A DNA stretch of 64,000 nt from assembly GCA_963585895.1 (NCBI GenBank), contig OY757911.1, positions 63,640,807-63,704,806 of the forward strand, in the 5' to 3' direction. Made by a program: the position numbers and the translations under genes. Shown piece after piece: positions 44,310 to 54,762 of the stretch. The DNA comes from Sepioteuthis lessoniana. Taxonomy: Eukaryota > Mollusca > Cephalopoda > Myopsida > Loliginidae. The notes under the pieces were generated by a model. That model was not told the DNA's origin, ran no database searches, and saw only the letters and a list, made by a program, of their open reading frames with translations. Position 1 is the first letter of the stretch. The number at the start of each line of letters is the position of its first letter.

Positions 44310-45660
44310 TAGAAGTTACCAGAATGCAATTGAAGATATTAGATTGACATAGAGATCCCATTCCTGGTTCTAAATTTAGGGTTTCTCTTCTAGACCATTT
44401 GGTTCAACATGGCTAGAGAGCCCAGCCTGCCCTGGCGTTAAAGCCAAATGAATGCAAACAGTCACATCAATTCCATTTCCCCCACTGATAAACATTATCT
44501 TCCTCTCCAGGAAATGCATATAAGAACAATATTTCTTGGTAATAAGGTTAAACCACAGCAGTGACAAAGTAGTTGTGGTAAGATACCTTACTGAATTCTT
44601 TCTAAATACACAGGCAAAGTAAATCAATTAAATTAATGGCTAGATCAATTTTTATGCTAAATGGAATAACTCTAAGTTGAATACATACCTTAGTGCAACA
44701 GTTAACATCTTGGCATTGTTTGTAGTTGAGAATGGAATTCTTAATAAATGTGACCTTGTGCCAAACATGGCTTGCTCCTACAATATAAATTTAGTTGTTA
44801 AAAAGATATTTGATGTCTGCTTGATAATTTCTTTTCATTTGCTTTTTATTGTTTTACTTTGAAAAAGGTTAAATTGAATACTCAATCTGGTTAAACAATT
44901 AGACCACCTCTTCTCTGAACTTTGCAGAAAATAGAAATAACAGAATTTTTCAGTCCTTCTAATGGCAAAATGAGTAAATGAAAATGCCATAACATTAAAA
45001 ATAATTCCTATAAATATGTGGAAGACATTTCTATGATATAAAAATATTGTGCTGTGACTTTGGTGACTCAGATCTGAACATATCTCTCAAGCCTTATCTT
45101 CAAAGTTTCTATTTTAATTCATTTCCTTTTTATGTAAATTAACTACCATTCCTTGCATAGATACTTATGTCTTTTCTCTTACCATAACATTTTCTAAGAC
45201 TGTTTTTTTTTTTTTGGTAAATTCAAAATATGTCTTTTTAATTTTTTTTCTTTCTTGAATTTTAAACTCGTGACCACAATCTCTGCTTCTGTCAAGGTTT
45301 GGTTTTCAATCTTATGTGAAATTTATATAAAACATGATTTTAATTTTTTTTAGAATTATTATTATCCTTATTTTTGTAAAATTATCAAGTTGCTTTATTA
45401 AACCTCTATATCTATCTCTAAAAATATTTTTTGTATGATGTTATATGGATGTAAAAGAAATTCATATCGGAGTCACATGATTCTCAAACTAATTACTGTT
45501 TTATTGGCTATTACAATGAAATTATTCATAAAACTAAATTTTCTTCTAACTTGAAAACTTTTACAAATCTGTACTTTAAAATGAATTTAAATGCAAAGAA
45601 ATTGTGAAGTTGTATTTTTATCTTGCAGATAAAGCTCTTGCTACAAAAATGCATATCAAC
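44310..45660. other. AT-rich non-coding stretch
   Basis: No feature recognised. Confidence 0.5.
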
Positions 45661-45667
45661 TCTAAAT

Positions 45668-46212
45668 AGCCCATTCAGCTGGGGTTGTAGAAAATACTGA
45701 CTGCATTTCTGCTGAGGGGTAAAACCCTACCCTAACGAGTGTCCTGGGTATGATATTATACAATCTGATGGTGAGGCTCCAGTAATGCTTGAGCTTTGGG
45801 GAATGCAAAGTACCCCCTCATTGTCATTGCTCTCAGGTCCACTCTGGCCTGGAGTGGTAGTACCTGATAGGGTTATATCTATGGGTCAAATAGAACTGTT
45901 TGACATTTAAATTGAGTGCAAACAAATGACTTATGTTAAATTAAATCATTTGAAATAGAACTGTTTAATCATTTAACTGTATGTAAACAAATGACTGATA
46001 TTTAATTGAATTGTTAGTGATACATAGCAATACTTGAAACCATTTAACTTTATTGACTTAAGCTAAATTGAATTGTTAGAAATAGAACTGTTTGATCATT
46101 TAATAGTGTGTATCTATAAAATGTGTTTACAAATCATATTTAGTATATATGTAAAAACAGTATTTGGCATTAAATAACCAATATTGGTTGGTATGCCATA
46201 AAACCAAACCAA
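45668..46212 (+). repeat. A-type retroposon, near complete
   Basis: Head CCCATTCAGCTGGGGTTG, GTCCTGGGTATGATATTATA, GGAGTGGTAGTACCTGATAG; internal repeats; tail GGCATTAAATAACCAATATT, GGTTGGTATGCCATAAAACC. The candidate duplication CTAAAT at both ends is weak. Confidence 0.82.
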
Positions 46213-46214
46213 AC

Positions 46215-47645
46215 TAAATTAACAATAAACTAAAATTTTTCATTTCATGGATAAATTTATAATACACTTAATTTTAGAAATCGTTTATTGATTTTCATTT
46301 TTTAGAGAAAATGGTAGCCAAAAAAAGAAGCAAGTTAAGAACCAGTATTATACTGAATTTTTGCTGTATTCAGAGTTTCTTGAAGTTATTTAAGAGTGGT
46401 AATTTTGCTTTTTCTTTAACCGTTTTGTTGAGAAATTAAAGATATTTCAACTTTTCTGTATTCATTGAACATACAGAAGACACATCTTGTACACTATCAT
46501 AGAATATCATATAATATATAATATTATATAAAAAATTTTATTTATTTTCTGTTAAATTGTCTACAATACTGAGATGATATCATTATTTCATGAATTATTC
46601 AAATTAATATCTTTGTCTTACTATTTCAATTGATACATTTTCTGGTCTATCTCAAATTAATATCACTTGATAATCTGTTAATCTCACCCATTTCTTTATT
46701 TTTGTTGGCATATCAGCATTTTCTTTTTATTTTCATTTATTTTAATGACATTTTAGAAATACATTGGAAAATACAAGGTCATTCATTTCTTAGTCTAAGA
46801 AAAATGTATTCATAAAATTACAAGTTTGTAAAGGTCATTAAATTCAGTTTCCTTTAATATTCTTTTTGTTGTCTTTACTGCTAAAGTTATTGTTTGTTTA
46901 GATCCAGAAATGTTCATAATAAAATTCCCTTAGATGTTTAAATGTATTCTATGAAGAACAGCTTTATTCTTCTTTTACTACAAGTACAAATCTATGCAAA
47001 AACTGACTAACAGTACAAAAGAATTCAACTATCAACATTTGTTTCTTATACTCAATCAAAAGAAATGTCTAACCTATCAACAGACAACATTTCAAAGTTA
47101 TTCTTTGAGGCCATCTTCAAACTGATGCATATATATTCTTCATCTGTCAAACACTTCTGTCTCTTGGAATCTCATCTCTAGAATAAGAGACATCATGTCC
47201 AAATTACTAACCCACATATCAACTTCAATGAGTTACAACAAGAATTCAACATCATTTTCAACACTTAACCCTTTATCTACTAAGTGTGTATATGCTACTC
47301 CATAACCAAGCATGCCAAGTGAAAAATGATACTCTGCATAAGTTGCATGCCATAATATTGGGGAAACAATGCAATACTTCATTATGATGTATAATACAAT
47401 AGTAGTTTCTTTGAAGAGAAGTGCAAAAGATTTCTTTGCTACTGATAGTTCATTAAGGAAAAAAAACAAAAAACAAATGTACTCAGAAGCTGTAGGTAAA
47501 AGGTTGATTAATTTACTGCAGAAATGATGAACCCATCAATACTTGCAAAATTAACTAAAGTAATCAAATGATGGTGATGATGAAGTGATTCATATCAAGT
47601 TAAATCCAATTTCAAATTGTAATTTCTTTCATCTTTTTAATCAAT
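46215..47645. other. AT-rich non-coding stretch
   Basis: No conserved coding motif. The frame at 47233-47469 (-) is unsupported. Confidence 0.5.
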
Positions 47646-47650
47646 CAAAT

Positions 47651-47898
47651 CTAATAGTGGGTAGAGTGTTCGCCAATGGTCTGGGAGACCTGGGTTCAAT
47701 CCCAGGTCACATCATACCAAAGACTTTAAAAATGGTACTTGATACCTCCTTGCTTAACACTCAGCAATATAAGGTACGTATCAAGGGTAAAGTAGAGCAA
47801 TCCAGGGAAAGGAGTAGCACCCTCCCCTACACTTCCGTGTAATAGCTATTAAAAAGGGAGCCTTCTGGTCACCTTCGACTAAGGTCACCAACTTTACT
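47651..47898 (+). repeat. B-type tRNA-derived SINE, copy 4
   Basis: GTAGAGTGTTCGCCAATGGT, B box TGGGTTCAATCCCAGGTC, end TCGACTAAGGTCACCAACTT. Its A-box side is slightly damaged (CTAATAGTGGGTAGAG). Confidence 0.85.
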
Positions 47899-48106
47899 TG
47901 CTCTACTAACAAAATGCAAGAAATGTTCAGAATATAGTTTATCCTTTTCAGTTTGAATCTTTGTGTGAACTTCATCTAATAGTAATTTCCTTCATGGTTG
48001 TTTTATCATTTCTCTACCTCTATAATCTTACATATGTAAATGAACATTTTAATCTCACACATCCATATGGACACACTATCAAGACAGCAATTTCACAGTT
48101 TTCAGT

Positions 48107-48308
48107 TTCAGTTTGTTTAATGGCATATCAACTGTCCTTGTAGAAGAATAGTAGTGGTACTATTTATCCAATTGCATGGGGATAAGGGGGGTTCATACCT
48201 TTTTCCAAGGGTATCAGTCCAAAAGTAAACTATTAGCATGACTGGAGTTTGAACTTGCTTACTATAATGTTGCAGTCTAGCACATTAGCCACTATGCCAC
48301 AGGGACTC
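48107..48308 (-). repeat. C-type tRNA-derived SINE
   Basis: Tail shortened (TTTAATGGCATATCAACTGT, then directly CCTTGTAGAAGAATAGTAGT, so the AATAACC block is lost). Body GGGGGGTTCATACCTTTTTC, head AGCCACTATGCCACAGGGAC. Confidence 0.78.
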
Positions 48309-48762
48309 TTCTTATCTATTACTTTATTTCCTAATATCTTGTCATAAAATAGCCCCAGACTTGTTGACATGCTGTTAAAATCCATTGAACCAAACCAAAC
48401 AGTTACAACCAACCAACCTAATAGTGAAAATACACTTACTAATGATGCTATCTGCAGAAGATAAGCAAAAAGCTTTTAATTATTCTATGTCAAAAGATTA
48501 TTTTAATTATTCAATGTTAAAAAATTATTTTCCTGTAATAGAAAGTTTTGTCATTTTTTGCTAAATTAGCCGAGTCATTATATGCAAAATGGTGGCCACC
48601 CATGTAGAAAATTACTTTTATGATACTTAATTCTATGTTGAAATTTCTTTGGAATTTATTGAATATACTAATTGATATACAGTAAAATATACGAGGATCA
48701 TTAAATAAGTTTCCAGGCTTTTTTCATCTGGGCACTTTTATTGATAGTACTCACATGAAACA

Positions 48763-49260
48763 CTAGTCCCCTTTGAAGTAATCTCCTCCGGCAGCAATGC
48801 ACTTGTTGTACCGTTCCAACAACTTCTGAAAGGCTCCATGGAAGTCCTCTTGTGTGAGCGTGTCAATGACCTTCGTCACAGCCTTTTTCATCTCCTCAAT
48901 TGTCTCATAATGACAGCCTCTGAGCTTAGGGAATAAGCAAAAATCACAGAGAGCAAGGTCTGGACTATAGGGAGACTGAGGAAGATGCCCATCTTCGTCA
49001 AATAGTCTGTGACAAGGATGGAGTTGTGGACTGGTGCATTGTCCTGGTGGAAATGCCGCTGACACGATTTGAAGAGTACTGGCCTCTTCCGATGGAATCT
49101 CTTCCTGAACTCCCTTAAAACCTCAACATAGTAACCCTAAGCCTAAGCCTAACCCTTTGGACAATCAACTGTGGTGTATTGACTTCCTTACTCCTCCCAG
49201 ACCTCTCAGACACCGAGACTTCCTTGAATCTCTTATGCCACTCAAAAACTGATGCTTGAT
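48763..49260 (-). pseudogene. mariner transposase fragment of M3
   Basis: The C-terminal portion 48763-48970 reads YSPDLALCDFCLFPKL and ends ERYNKCIAAGGDYFKGD. The DNAPVH motif upstream is shifted into another frame. The N-terminal portion around 49165-49260 keeps only part of the linker and HTH. The Pro before the third catalytic Asp region is changed (LAL for LAP). Confidence 0.83.
49133..49156. repeat. Telomere-like filler inside mariner M3
   Basis: AACCCTAAGCCTAAGCCTAACCC contains the core; in reverse it reads as alternating TTAGGG and TTAGGC units. It lies exactly at the deletion junction between two mariner segments. Confidence 0.85.
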
Positions 49261-49580
49261 TTATGCAAGATGGTCGAAAAGCAGTCTGAAGCATTCCATA
49301 CGTTTATGTAGCATTTTTTCCAAGTTTAAAACAGAATTTTATTGCATATCATTCTTCTAAAGTGTCAGATTGTATTTTTGAAATACACCAGCTGTGACAA
49401 TCAGGCTTTAGTAGGGTGTATTCAAATTGCTGCTGTAGCTGTTCATTTGAAGCTGAAATCATAAAAATTGGTCAGTCATCTCATAAGATATATAGCAATA
49501 ACATACTGAATTTTATACAACATATAACAATTTTAAATGCCTGTACAAAAAAAGTCCGGAAACTAATTGAATGCCCCACA

Positions 49581-50385
49581 TATTTCACTTTTATTTCTTA
49601 CTATCTTCCATATTACTGAAATACCTTTTAGAATTTTTTGATAATATTGATACCATCTATAACCTTAATGAAATCAGAAAATTCCTTAAAAATCCACATA
49701 TTTCAATAACAAGAAGAACTACTTTTGAAGATCCTGAAAGCAGTCACAGGCAAAATTATCATTGTTGTGAATTTCATGTCTTATTACAAAAACAATTTCA
49801 GTGTATGAAATATAAAATAATAATTAGAGATTTGAACTAACTTATTACTATTACTTAACCTCCAATGATGAGTTCATGCATGAAGATACACTTCTCACTA
49901 TGATTCACCAAATATCTTTTTTGTTTGGCTGTCATCTCAAGAACAGCATGACTTATGGCCACCAAATTTTCCGTGATTATTAGTGAAGCCTTAGGAATTT
50001 CTTTTTAGCATATTATTTTTTGAAAATTCTTTTTAAGGATTATGCTTTATAATATGAATATACTGCTAACATGGAACTTTACTTTTCCATCAGTTTAATT
50101 AAACCAAATCTTTTTTTTTCTAACCATATAAAGTAGGCATGTAGTTAAAAATTTTCTGACCCAAACCAAAGTTAGGACCTTTTTATATGATTTTTTTTTC
50201 TGGTCACTGGAAAGTCAAAGCTTAAAAATTATACTTTTGTATTTACATTTATAGTATAAACACTGGCTACGAGGGATCCATAAACATTAACCTCTCAGTG
50301 ACATTTATTAACTTATAAGTCTTCACAAAATAGTTGTTCAGTGTTACTAGCTTAATATCTTACCTGTAAGGCAGATATTGAGCTA
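49581..50385. other. AT-rich non-coding stretch
   Basis: No feature recognised. Confidence 0.5.
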
Positions 50386-50387
50386 GT

Positions 50388-51015
50388 AATAATCATCATC
50401 ATCATCATATCGCGCTGGTAGCACGGATATCCCTGACCCTCTCTCGCCACTCCTCCCCATCGTTCATCGCCCTAGGTACTATTTACCAACCCCTCCGCTC
50501 GGGCAGGATATGACACAAGGTCAAATTTTAAGCGGAGTTTAACAGGTTTTGAATTCAGAGTTTTCCTTCTCCTAGACTAGTTGCCTCACCAAGGCTAAAG
50601 AACCTAGTCCGTCCTACTATTTACCCATAGCTGGAGGGAGAATAATGGGGTTCATACCTTTCCCAAGGGTATTTGCCCGAAAGTGAACGTAATAGCGCGA
50701 CTGGAGTACGAACTCGCGTACTACGATTCCGCAGTTCATCGCTTTAACCATTACACCACGAGGACACCCTAGGTAGGTATTCAGGACAACATCCCGTATC
50801 CTCACATAGCTGCTGAATGTATGTTCCTGCTGGTCGTCCTGCTTTTGCCCAGCCATGTGTGGGGGTCCATAAGAGTACATCTCTTATGAGTTCGTCCCTG
50901 CTTCTCCAGCAGTGTCCTGCATGTCTGGCTCGTCTAACTTGAATAGTTTTTGTGATAGGGGGCAGGTGGCCGTACAGTTGGTGTCTTGTGGGGTGTTGCC
51001 ACCAGGACTTGTTTA
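50388..51015 (-). pseudogene. RTE-type LINE 3' end, split by a SINE
   Basis: Nearly identical in text to the end of the 58411-61272 element: CGCGCTGGTAGCACGGATAT, CCTGACCCTCTCTCGCCACT, AGCTGCTGAATGTATGTTCC, GAGTACATCTCTTATGAGTT. It starts with (ATC)n. A C-type SINE interrupts it at 50479-50766. A 5'-truncated recent insertion. Confidence 0.88.
50479..50766 (-). repeat. C-type SINE with alternative 3' module, inserted in a LINE
   Basis: Flanked by a perfect 9-bp target duplication CCCTAGGTA (50470-50478 and 50767-50775). The + strand right end GTGTAATGG-type A box appears reversed as TTTAACCATTACACCACGAG; the B box region is CGAACTCGCGTACTACG. Instead of the usual GGCATTAAATAACC tail it carries a ~130-bp module (CTAGTCTAGGAGAAGGAAAA, reversed). 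CpG sites are still intact, so it is young. Confidence 0.88.
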
Positions 51016-51193
51016 ATAATGTAAGCTATATCAGTTACACTAAAAAATTAATGTAACTTTCTTTTCACAACTTGAAGCCATACAAAATTTCTAGTGTTGT
51101 AGCGAATACCAGTTTTGGCCAAATAAAAATAAGTAAAGTTATATTAAGTTTTTAGTTAAAGAAAATAAATAACTGCTTTCAAAACACACACTC

Positions 51194-51194
<1 letters not shown>

Positions 51195-51243
<49 letters not shown>

Positions 51244-51244
51244 A
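51195..51244. repeat. (CTGT)n(CT)n microsatellite
   Basis: About six CTGT units followed by CT units. Confidence 0.95.
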
Positions 51245-52035
51245 CATTTAGTAAATATTTTTCTATAAGTTTCCATACTGATATATACCTAGCTATGTGA
51301 ACTACTAGATATCTTAGGTTTACTGAAGTGTAAAGTATTTCTATTTGGTAAATCAAACATACAAATGTACGAGTTGGTGTTAAGTGCATATTTCCTCAGT
51401 TTTGTCGGTTTTAACAGTTTTTTTTTTAAAGGGAGTGGTTTACTGTTTGTATAAAGTTGATTTATCTAATGTACTGAACCCACAAACACACATTCTGCCC
51501 TTTGGTGTGTTTCCCTTGATACTGTTTGATTATTTTACACACACTATTTGCAACAACATATCTTTTATTTGCTATTACTTTTATGCCATTTAAATCATTT
51601 GTCACCGTTATCTTCACAGTATCAATTCACTTCTGTGAATTTATCAATTTTTTATTGGTCTATAAATCAATCATTTTTTTTTCATTTGTCCACTTGTTTC
51701 TTTCTTTTTGTCTATGTTTACCCCTCCCCCATGACGGAGTTATATTTTGCTTACATTTATCTATACTTTTCATCATCACTGTCTACAAAATTGTGATCAC
51801 TATATTTTCAAGGTCTCTTCTGCTAATATTTATATAATTCATCTTCCTTTTGACACAAAAAACATCATATGAAGATATCAGATTCTATTGAAAGGGTCTT
51901 AGAGAAAGATACCTTGAAAAATAAAAAATATGATAAATTATATTTTTCTCTTAGCCATTCAATTTCTTCACTGTGATTGAATGTTTATCCATTTGTTCAT
52001 TTATTCATATTTATGAAATTAACTCTGATTTTTGT
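51245..52035. other. AT-rich non-coding stretch upstream of CFAP206
   Basis: No 5' exon could be identified. Overlapping frames at 51384-51837 have no conserved motif. Confidence 0.45.
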
Positions 52036-52037
52036 AC

Positions 52038-52290
52038 CATTAGTCTAATAAGTAGAGTGTTTGCCAATGGTCTGGGAGGCCTGGGTTCAATCCAACATCA
52101 AGTCATACCAAAGACTTAAAAAATGGTACTTGATGCTGCCTTGCCTAACACTCAGCAGAATAAGGTAAGGATCAAGGGTAAAGTGGAGTTATCCAGGGAA
52201 TTGAGTAGCACCCTCCCCTACACTTCAGTGTTGTAGCTATTGAAAAGGGAGCCTTCGGGTCACCTTCAACTAAGGTCACCAACTTTACTT
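52038..52290 (+). repeat. B-type tRNA-derived SINE, copy 5
   Basis: CATTAGTCTAATAAGTAGAG, B box TGGGTTCAATCC, body CCCTCCCCTACACTTCAGTG, end AACTAAGGTCACCAACTTTA. Confidence 0.87.
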
Positions 52291-52443
52291 TTATTTATCT
52301 GATATGCTGGTGTGTGTTCACTAAAATATTTCCATTAAACATTAAGATATTTAATTTTAAAAAAGACTGTAAATTATAAGGTTAAAGTTGAACTATTATG
52401 TTATTTTCTTGTTTTTTAATCTCACTTTTTTCTTTATTTTCAG

Positions 52444-52496
52444 CCATTATTTCTTATTAGTTGACAAAATCCCAAACTTTTTTCCACTTGAAGAAA
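52444..52496 (+). other. CFAP206: CFAP206 5' UTR part of the exon
   Basis: Lies between the acceptor TTCTTTATTTTCAG (AG at 52442-52443) and the ATG. AAGAAAATGG gives an A at -3 and G at +4, a good Kozak context. Confidence 0.6.
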
Positions 52497-52604
52497 ATGG
52501 CTGGAGCTCAAGCAGAGAGTGTAATAAAAAATATCATCCGAGAAATTGCCCAGGAATGTGCTACAAAAGGACAAGCAGTATCTGAAACTTTGGTTGCATT
52601 CATG
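52497..52604 (+). CDS. CFAP206: CFAP206 first coding exon
   Basis: Thirty-six codons from ATG 52497 to a GTAGGT splice donor at 52605, phase 0. The peptide starts MAGAQAESVIKNIIREIAQE and ends VSETLVAFM. It fits the conserved N-terminus of cilia- and flagella-associated protein 206 (QAESVI-SIIREIGQEC...VSET-IAFM in vertebrates), an axonemal protein at the base of radial spoke 2 needed for ciliary and sperm motility. A strong acceptor (pyrimidine tract, then TTATTTTCAG ending at 52443) precedes it, so this exon probably includes 53 nt of 5' UTR and follows a non-coding exon outside the recognised features. The continuation is exon 2 at 54307. The family match is from memory, but the joined 64 codons agree throughout. 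Confidence 0.87.
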
Positions 52605-52724
52605 GTAGGTTTAAGGATGTTACAGAATTTATTCATCTGATCTAAATTGATCTATACTATTTGAGCCTCTAAGTGATTCCCCAAATAACCTTGTATTTTA
52701 ATAGTCAATGGCTTTTAATGATTG

Positions 52725-53706
52725 TATCATATAACTTAATGTATGGCTTTATGTTTCACTCACCTAATGGTGATACTGATTTCTTTGACATTGTCATTGG
52801 ACTCTTGCAAGGAGATACATTTGCACCATTTCTATTCATAATCTACCTAGATTATGTACGACAAACATCAAGAGATGTTACAAAAGAAAATGGTTTCACT
52901 CTAAAAAAAAGGAAAGGCAAGAAGTAGAAGATATCACACAGAAACTATTGCTGGTACAGATTCTGTAAATGATCTAGCATTTCTTGCAAATATGCCTGCT
53001 CCAGTTGAATCTTTGTTGCATAATGTAGAACTGGCAGGAAGAGTCATTAGTCTGTATGTGATAAAACAGAGTTCATGTGTTTTAATCCATATAGTGCCAT
53101 CTCCTCATTAAATGGCAAGCCTTTAAAATTAACAAACCAATTCATAGTCCTCAGTAACAATATCTCATCTACTGAAAGTGATGTCAACATATACATAGGT
53201 AAAGCATGAACAGCTATGGACAGTTTATTAACCATATGGAAATCTGATCTCTCTGATAAAATAAAATGGGAGTTTTTTCAAGTTGTAGCCATGTCAGTAC
53301 TATTGCATGATTGCACCACTCAGACTCTAATGAAACACTTGGAGAAAAAGTAAAATGGGAACTACAAAATGATGCTGCATGCTATTTTGAACAAATCCTT
53401 GAAGCAGCACCCCACAAAACAGCAATTTTATGGGTATTTACCTCGCAGACTATCCAAGTAAGATGAGCAAAACATGCTGGGCATTGCTGGAGAAATAAGG
53501 ATATACTCATAGGTGATGTTCTCCAATGAACTCCTACACATGGACACACCAGTATTGGCTGATCACCAAAAACTTACATTTTTCAGCTTTGTGTGGAAAT
53601 GTAGTGTTGTGTAAAGGACTTACTAACAGTGATGTCCAGCAAGGATAGATAACAAGAGTCAAAAGAATCAGTGTTGTCAGCACACTTACATGATAATGAT
53701 GATGAT
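52725..53706 (+). pseudogene. RTE-type LINE fragment in CFAP206 intron 1
   Basis: Reads NGDTDFFDIVIGLLQGDTFA and PFLFIIYLDYVRQTS, RT motif B and following, then diverged thumb and C-terminal regions (TATGGACAGTTTATTAACCA, GGCATTGCTGGAGAAATAAG). It ends at CACACTTACATGATAATGAT plus GATGATAG, the (TGA)n tail. 5' truncated, with many frame breaks. Confidence 0.82.
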
Positions 53707-54306
53707 AGCTTTGCTATGATCATTACAGGTTTTGTTATTTCTACATAAGTAGAATTGAGGCAATTTGAAGAATTTTTAATTCATCATAAGCAATTTGAAA
53801 TCAACCAAAAATTGCAAATTGATAAATAATGATAAGTACTCTATAATTGAAATTTTATTGCTACTCCTTTTAGAAATTAAAATGATCAAGGTGAGTGTGA
53901 ACAAAGGCTTCAATGCAACTATATTCATTAAGCTACTAATTTGAATGGACATTACTTTATTTTTTAAGTTAGAAGATTTTAACTATATTGCACTAACAAA
54001 ACACATGTTTTGATGTGCTCTTTTTGCTTTATCATGGAAACAAACATCAAAATCAAGATTATTATGATATAGATCTATTAATTTTGGGCTTAAATTCATA
54101 TTCAAATAATTCAAAAAATATATTTTCCATTGATAAAGATCCAATAAGTTTTTGATTTTACACACACACAAATATAAAGTAGAAATGGTTGTCATATGCA
54201 TTTATCAAATCTTCTGATTTATAGATTTCTGGCTTAAAGATATGTGTAATAATTTGTGGATGACATATTATTTAAATGGTTTTATATTTTGGTATGAATT
54301 TAATAG

Positions 54307-54390
54307 GTAAAAGCCATAGTCTTGAATCCTAACAGTGGCTTCAATGTTGACCGAACGCTTACCAAAGAGGATGTGCAAAAGTTGATCAAG
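54307..54390 (+). CDS. CFAP206: CFAP206 second coding exon
   Basis: Twenty-eight codons between acceptor AATTTAATAG (ends 54306) and donor GTAAGA (54391), both phase 0. The peptide VKAIVLNPNSGFNVDRTLTK...LIK continues the first exon without a break and matches the family's VKAVVLDPSNGFN-DRTL-K-DVQ-LVK. The intron between the two exons is 1702 bp. The next family segment (LCV-RLLDTK-PSLDTIKMQV) is not found before 64000, so intron 2 would exceed 9.6 kb. Confidence 0.88.
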
Positions 54391-54427
54391 GTAAGAAAAT
54401 ATAATTTCTTTATTTACACACACATTA

Positions 54428-54429
<2 letters not shown>

Positions 54430-54502
<73 letters not shown>
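54430..54502. repeat. (GT)n(AT)n microsatellite
   Basis: About 18 GT units followed by about 18 AT units, starting 40 bp after the exon 2 donor. Confidence 0.95.
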
Positions 54503-54506
<4 letters not shown>

Positions 54507-54517
54507 CATCTGCTGCA

Positions 54518-54762
54518 GAAGGTGTCCTCATGGTGTAATGGTTAAAGTGATGGACTGCAGAATCATAGTAAGCAAGTTTGTACTCCAGTCGCACTATTAT
54601 GTTCATTTTCAGGCAAATACCCTTGGGAAATGTATGAACCTCCTTATCCTCCTAGCTATGGGTTAAATAGTACCACTACTGTTCTTCTAGGAGAATAGCT
54701 TTGGCATTAAATAACCTACAAAGGTTGATATACCATTAAACAAAGAAACCAAACCAGACCTC
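54518..54762 (+). repeat. C-type tRNA-derived SINE, complete
   Basis: Flanked by the 8-bp duplication CTGCTGCA (54510-54517 and 54763-54770). A box TGGTGTAATGG, B-box position AAGTTTGTACTCCAG, CCCTTGGGAAATGTATGAAC, CTAGCTATGGGTTAAATAG, tail GGCATTAAATAACCTACAAA, GGTTGATATACCATTAAAC. The best copy for defining the family. Confidence 0.9.

Larger units (their letters stand above)
48692..49580 (-). mobile_element. mariner element M3, internally deleted (889 bp)
   Basis: TIRs CGAGGATCATTAAATAAGTT (left) and, reversed, TGTGGGGCATTCAATTAGTT (right), both next to TA. Same family as M1 and M2. The middle ~430 bp of the transposase region (between 49132 and 49157) is gone and replaced by a telomere-like stretch. 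Confidence 0.87.

Noticed and set aside
47233..47469. 78-residue - strand frame with hydrophobic stretches
   Set aside because: No family resemblance, no splice or promoter context, and AT-rich codon content.
49133..49156. Chromosome end or interstitial telomere block
   Set aside because: Only about four degenerate units, inside a transposon at a deletion junction; it is filler, not a telomere.
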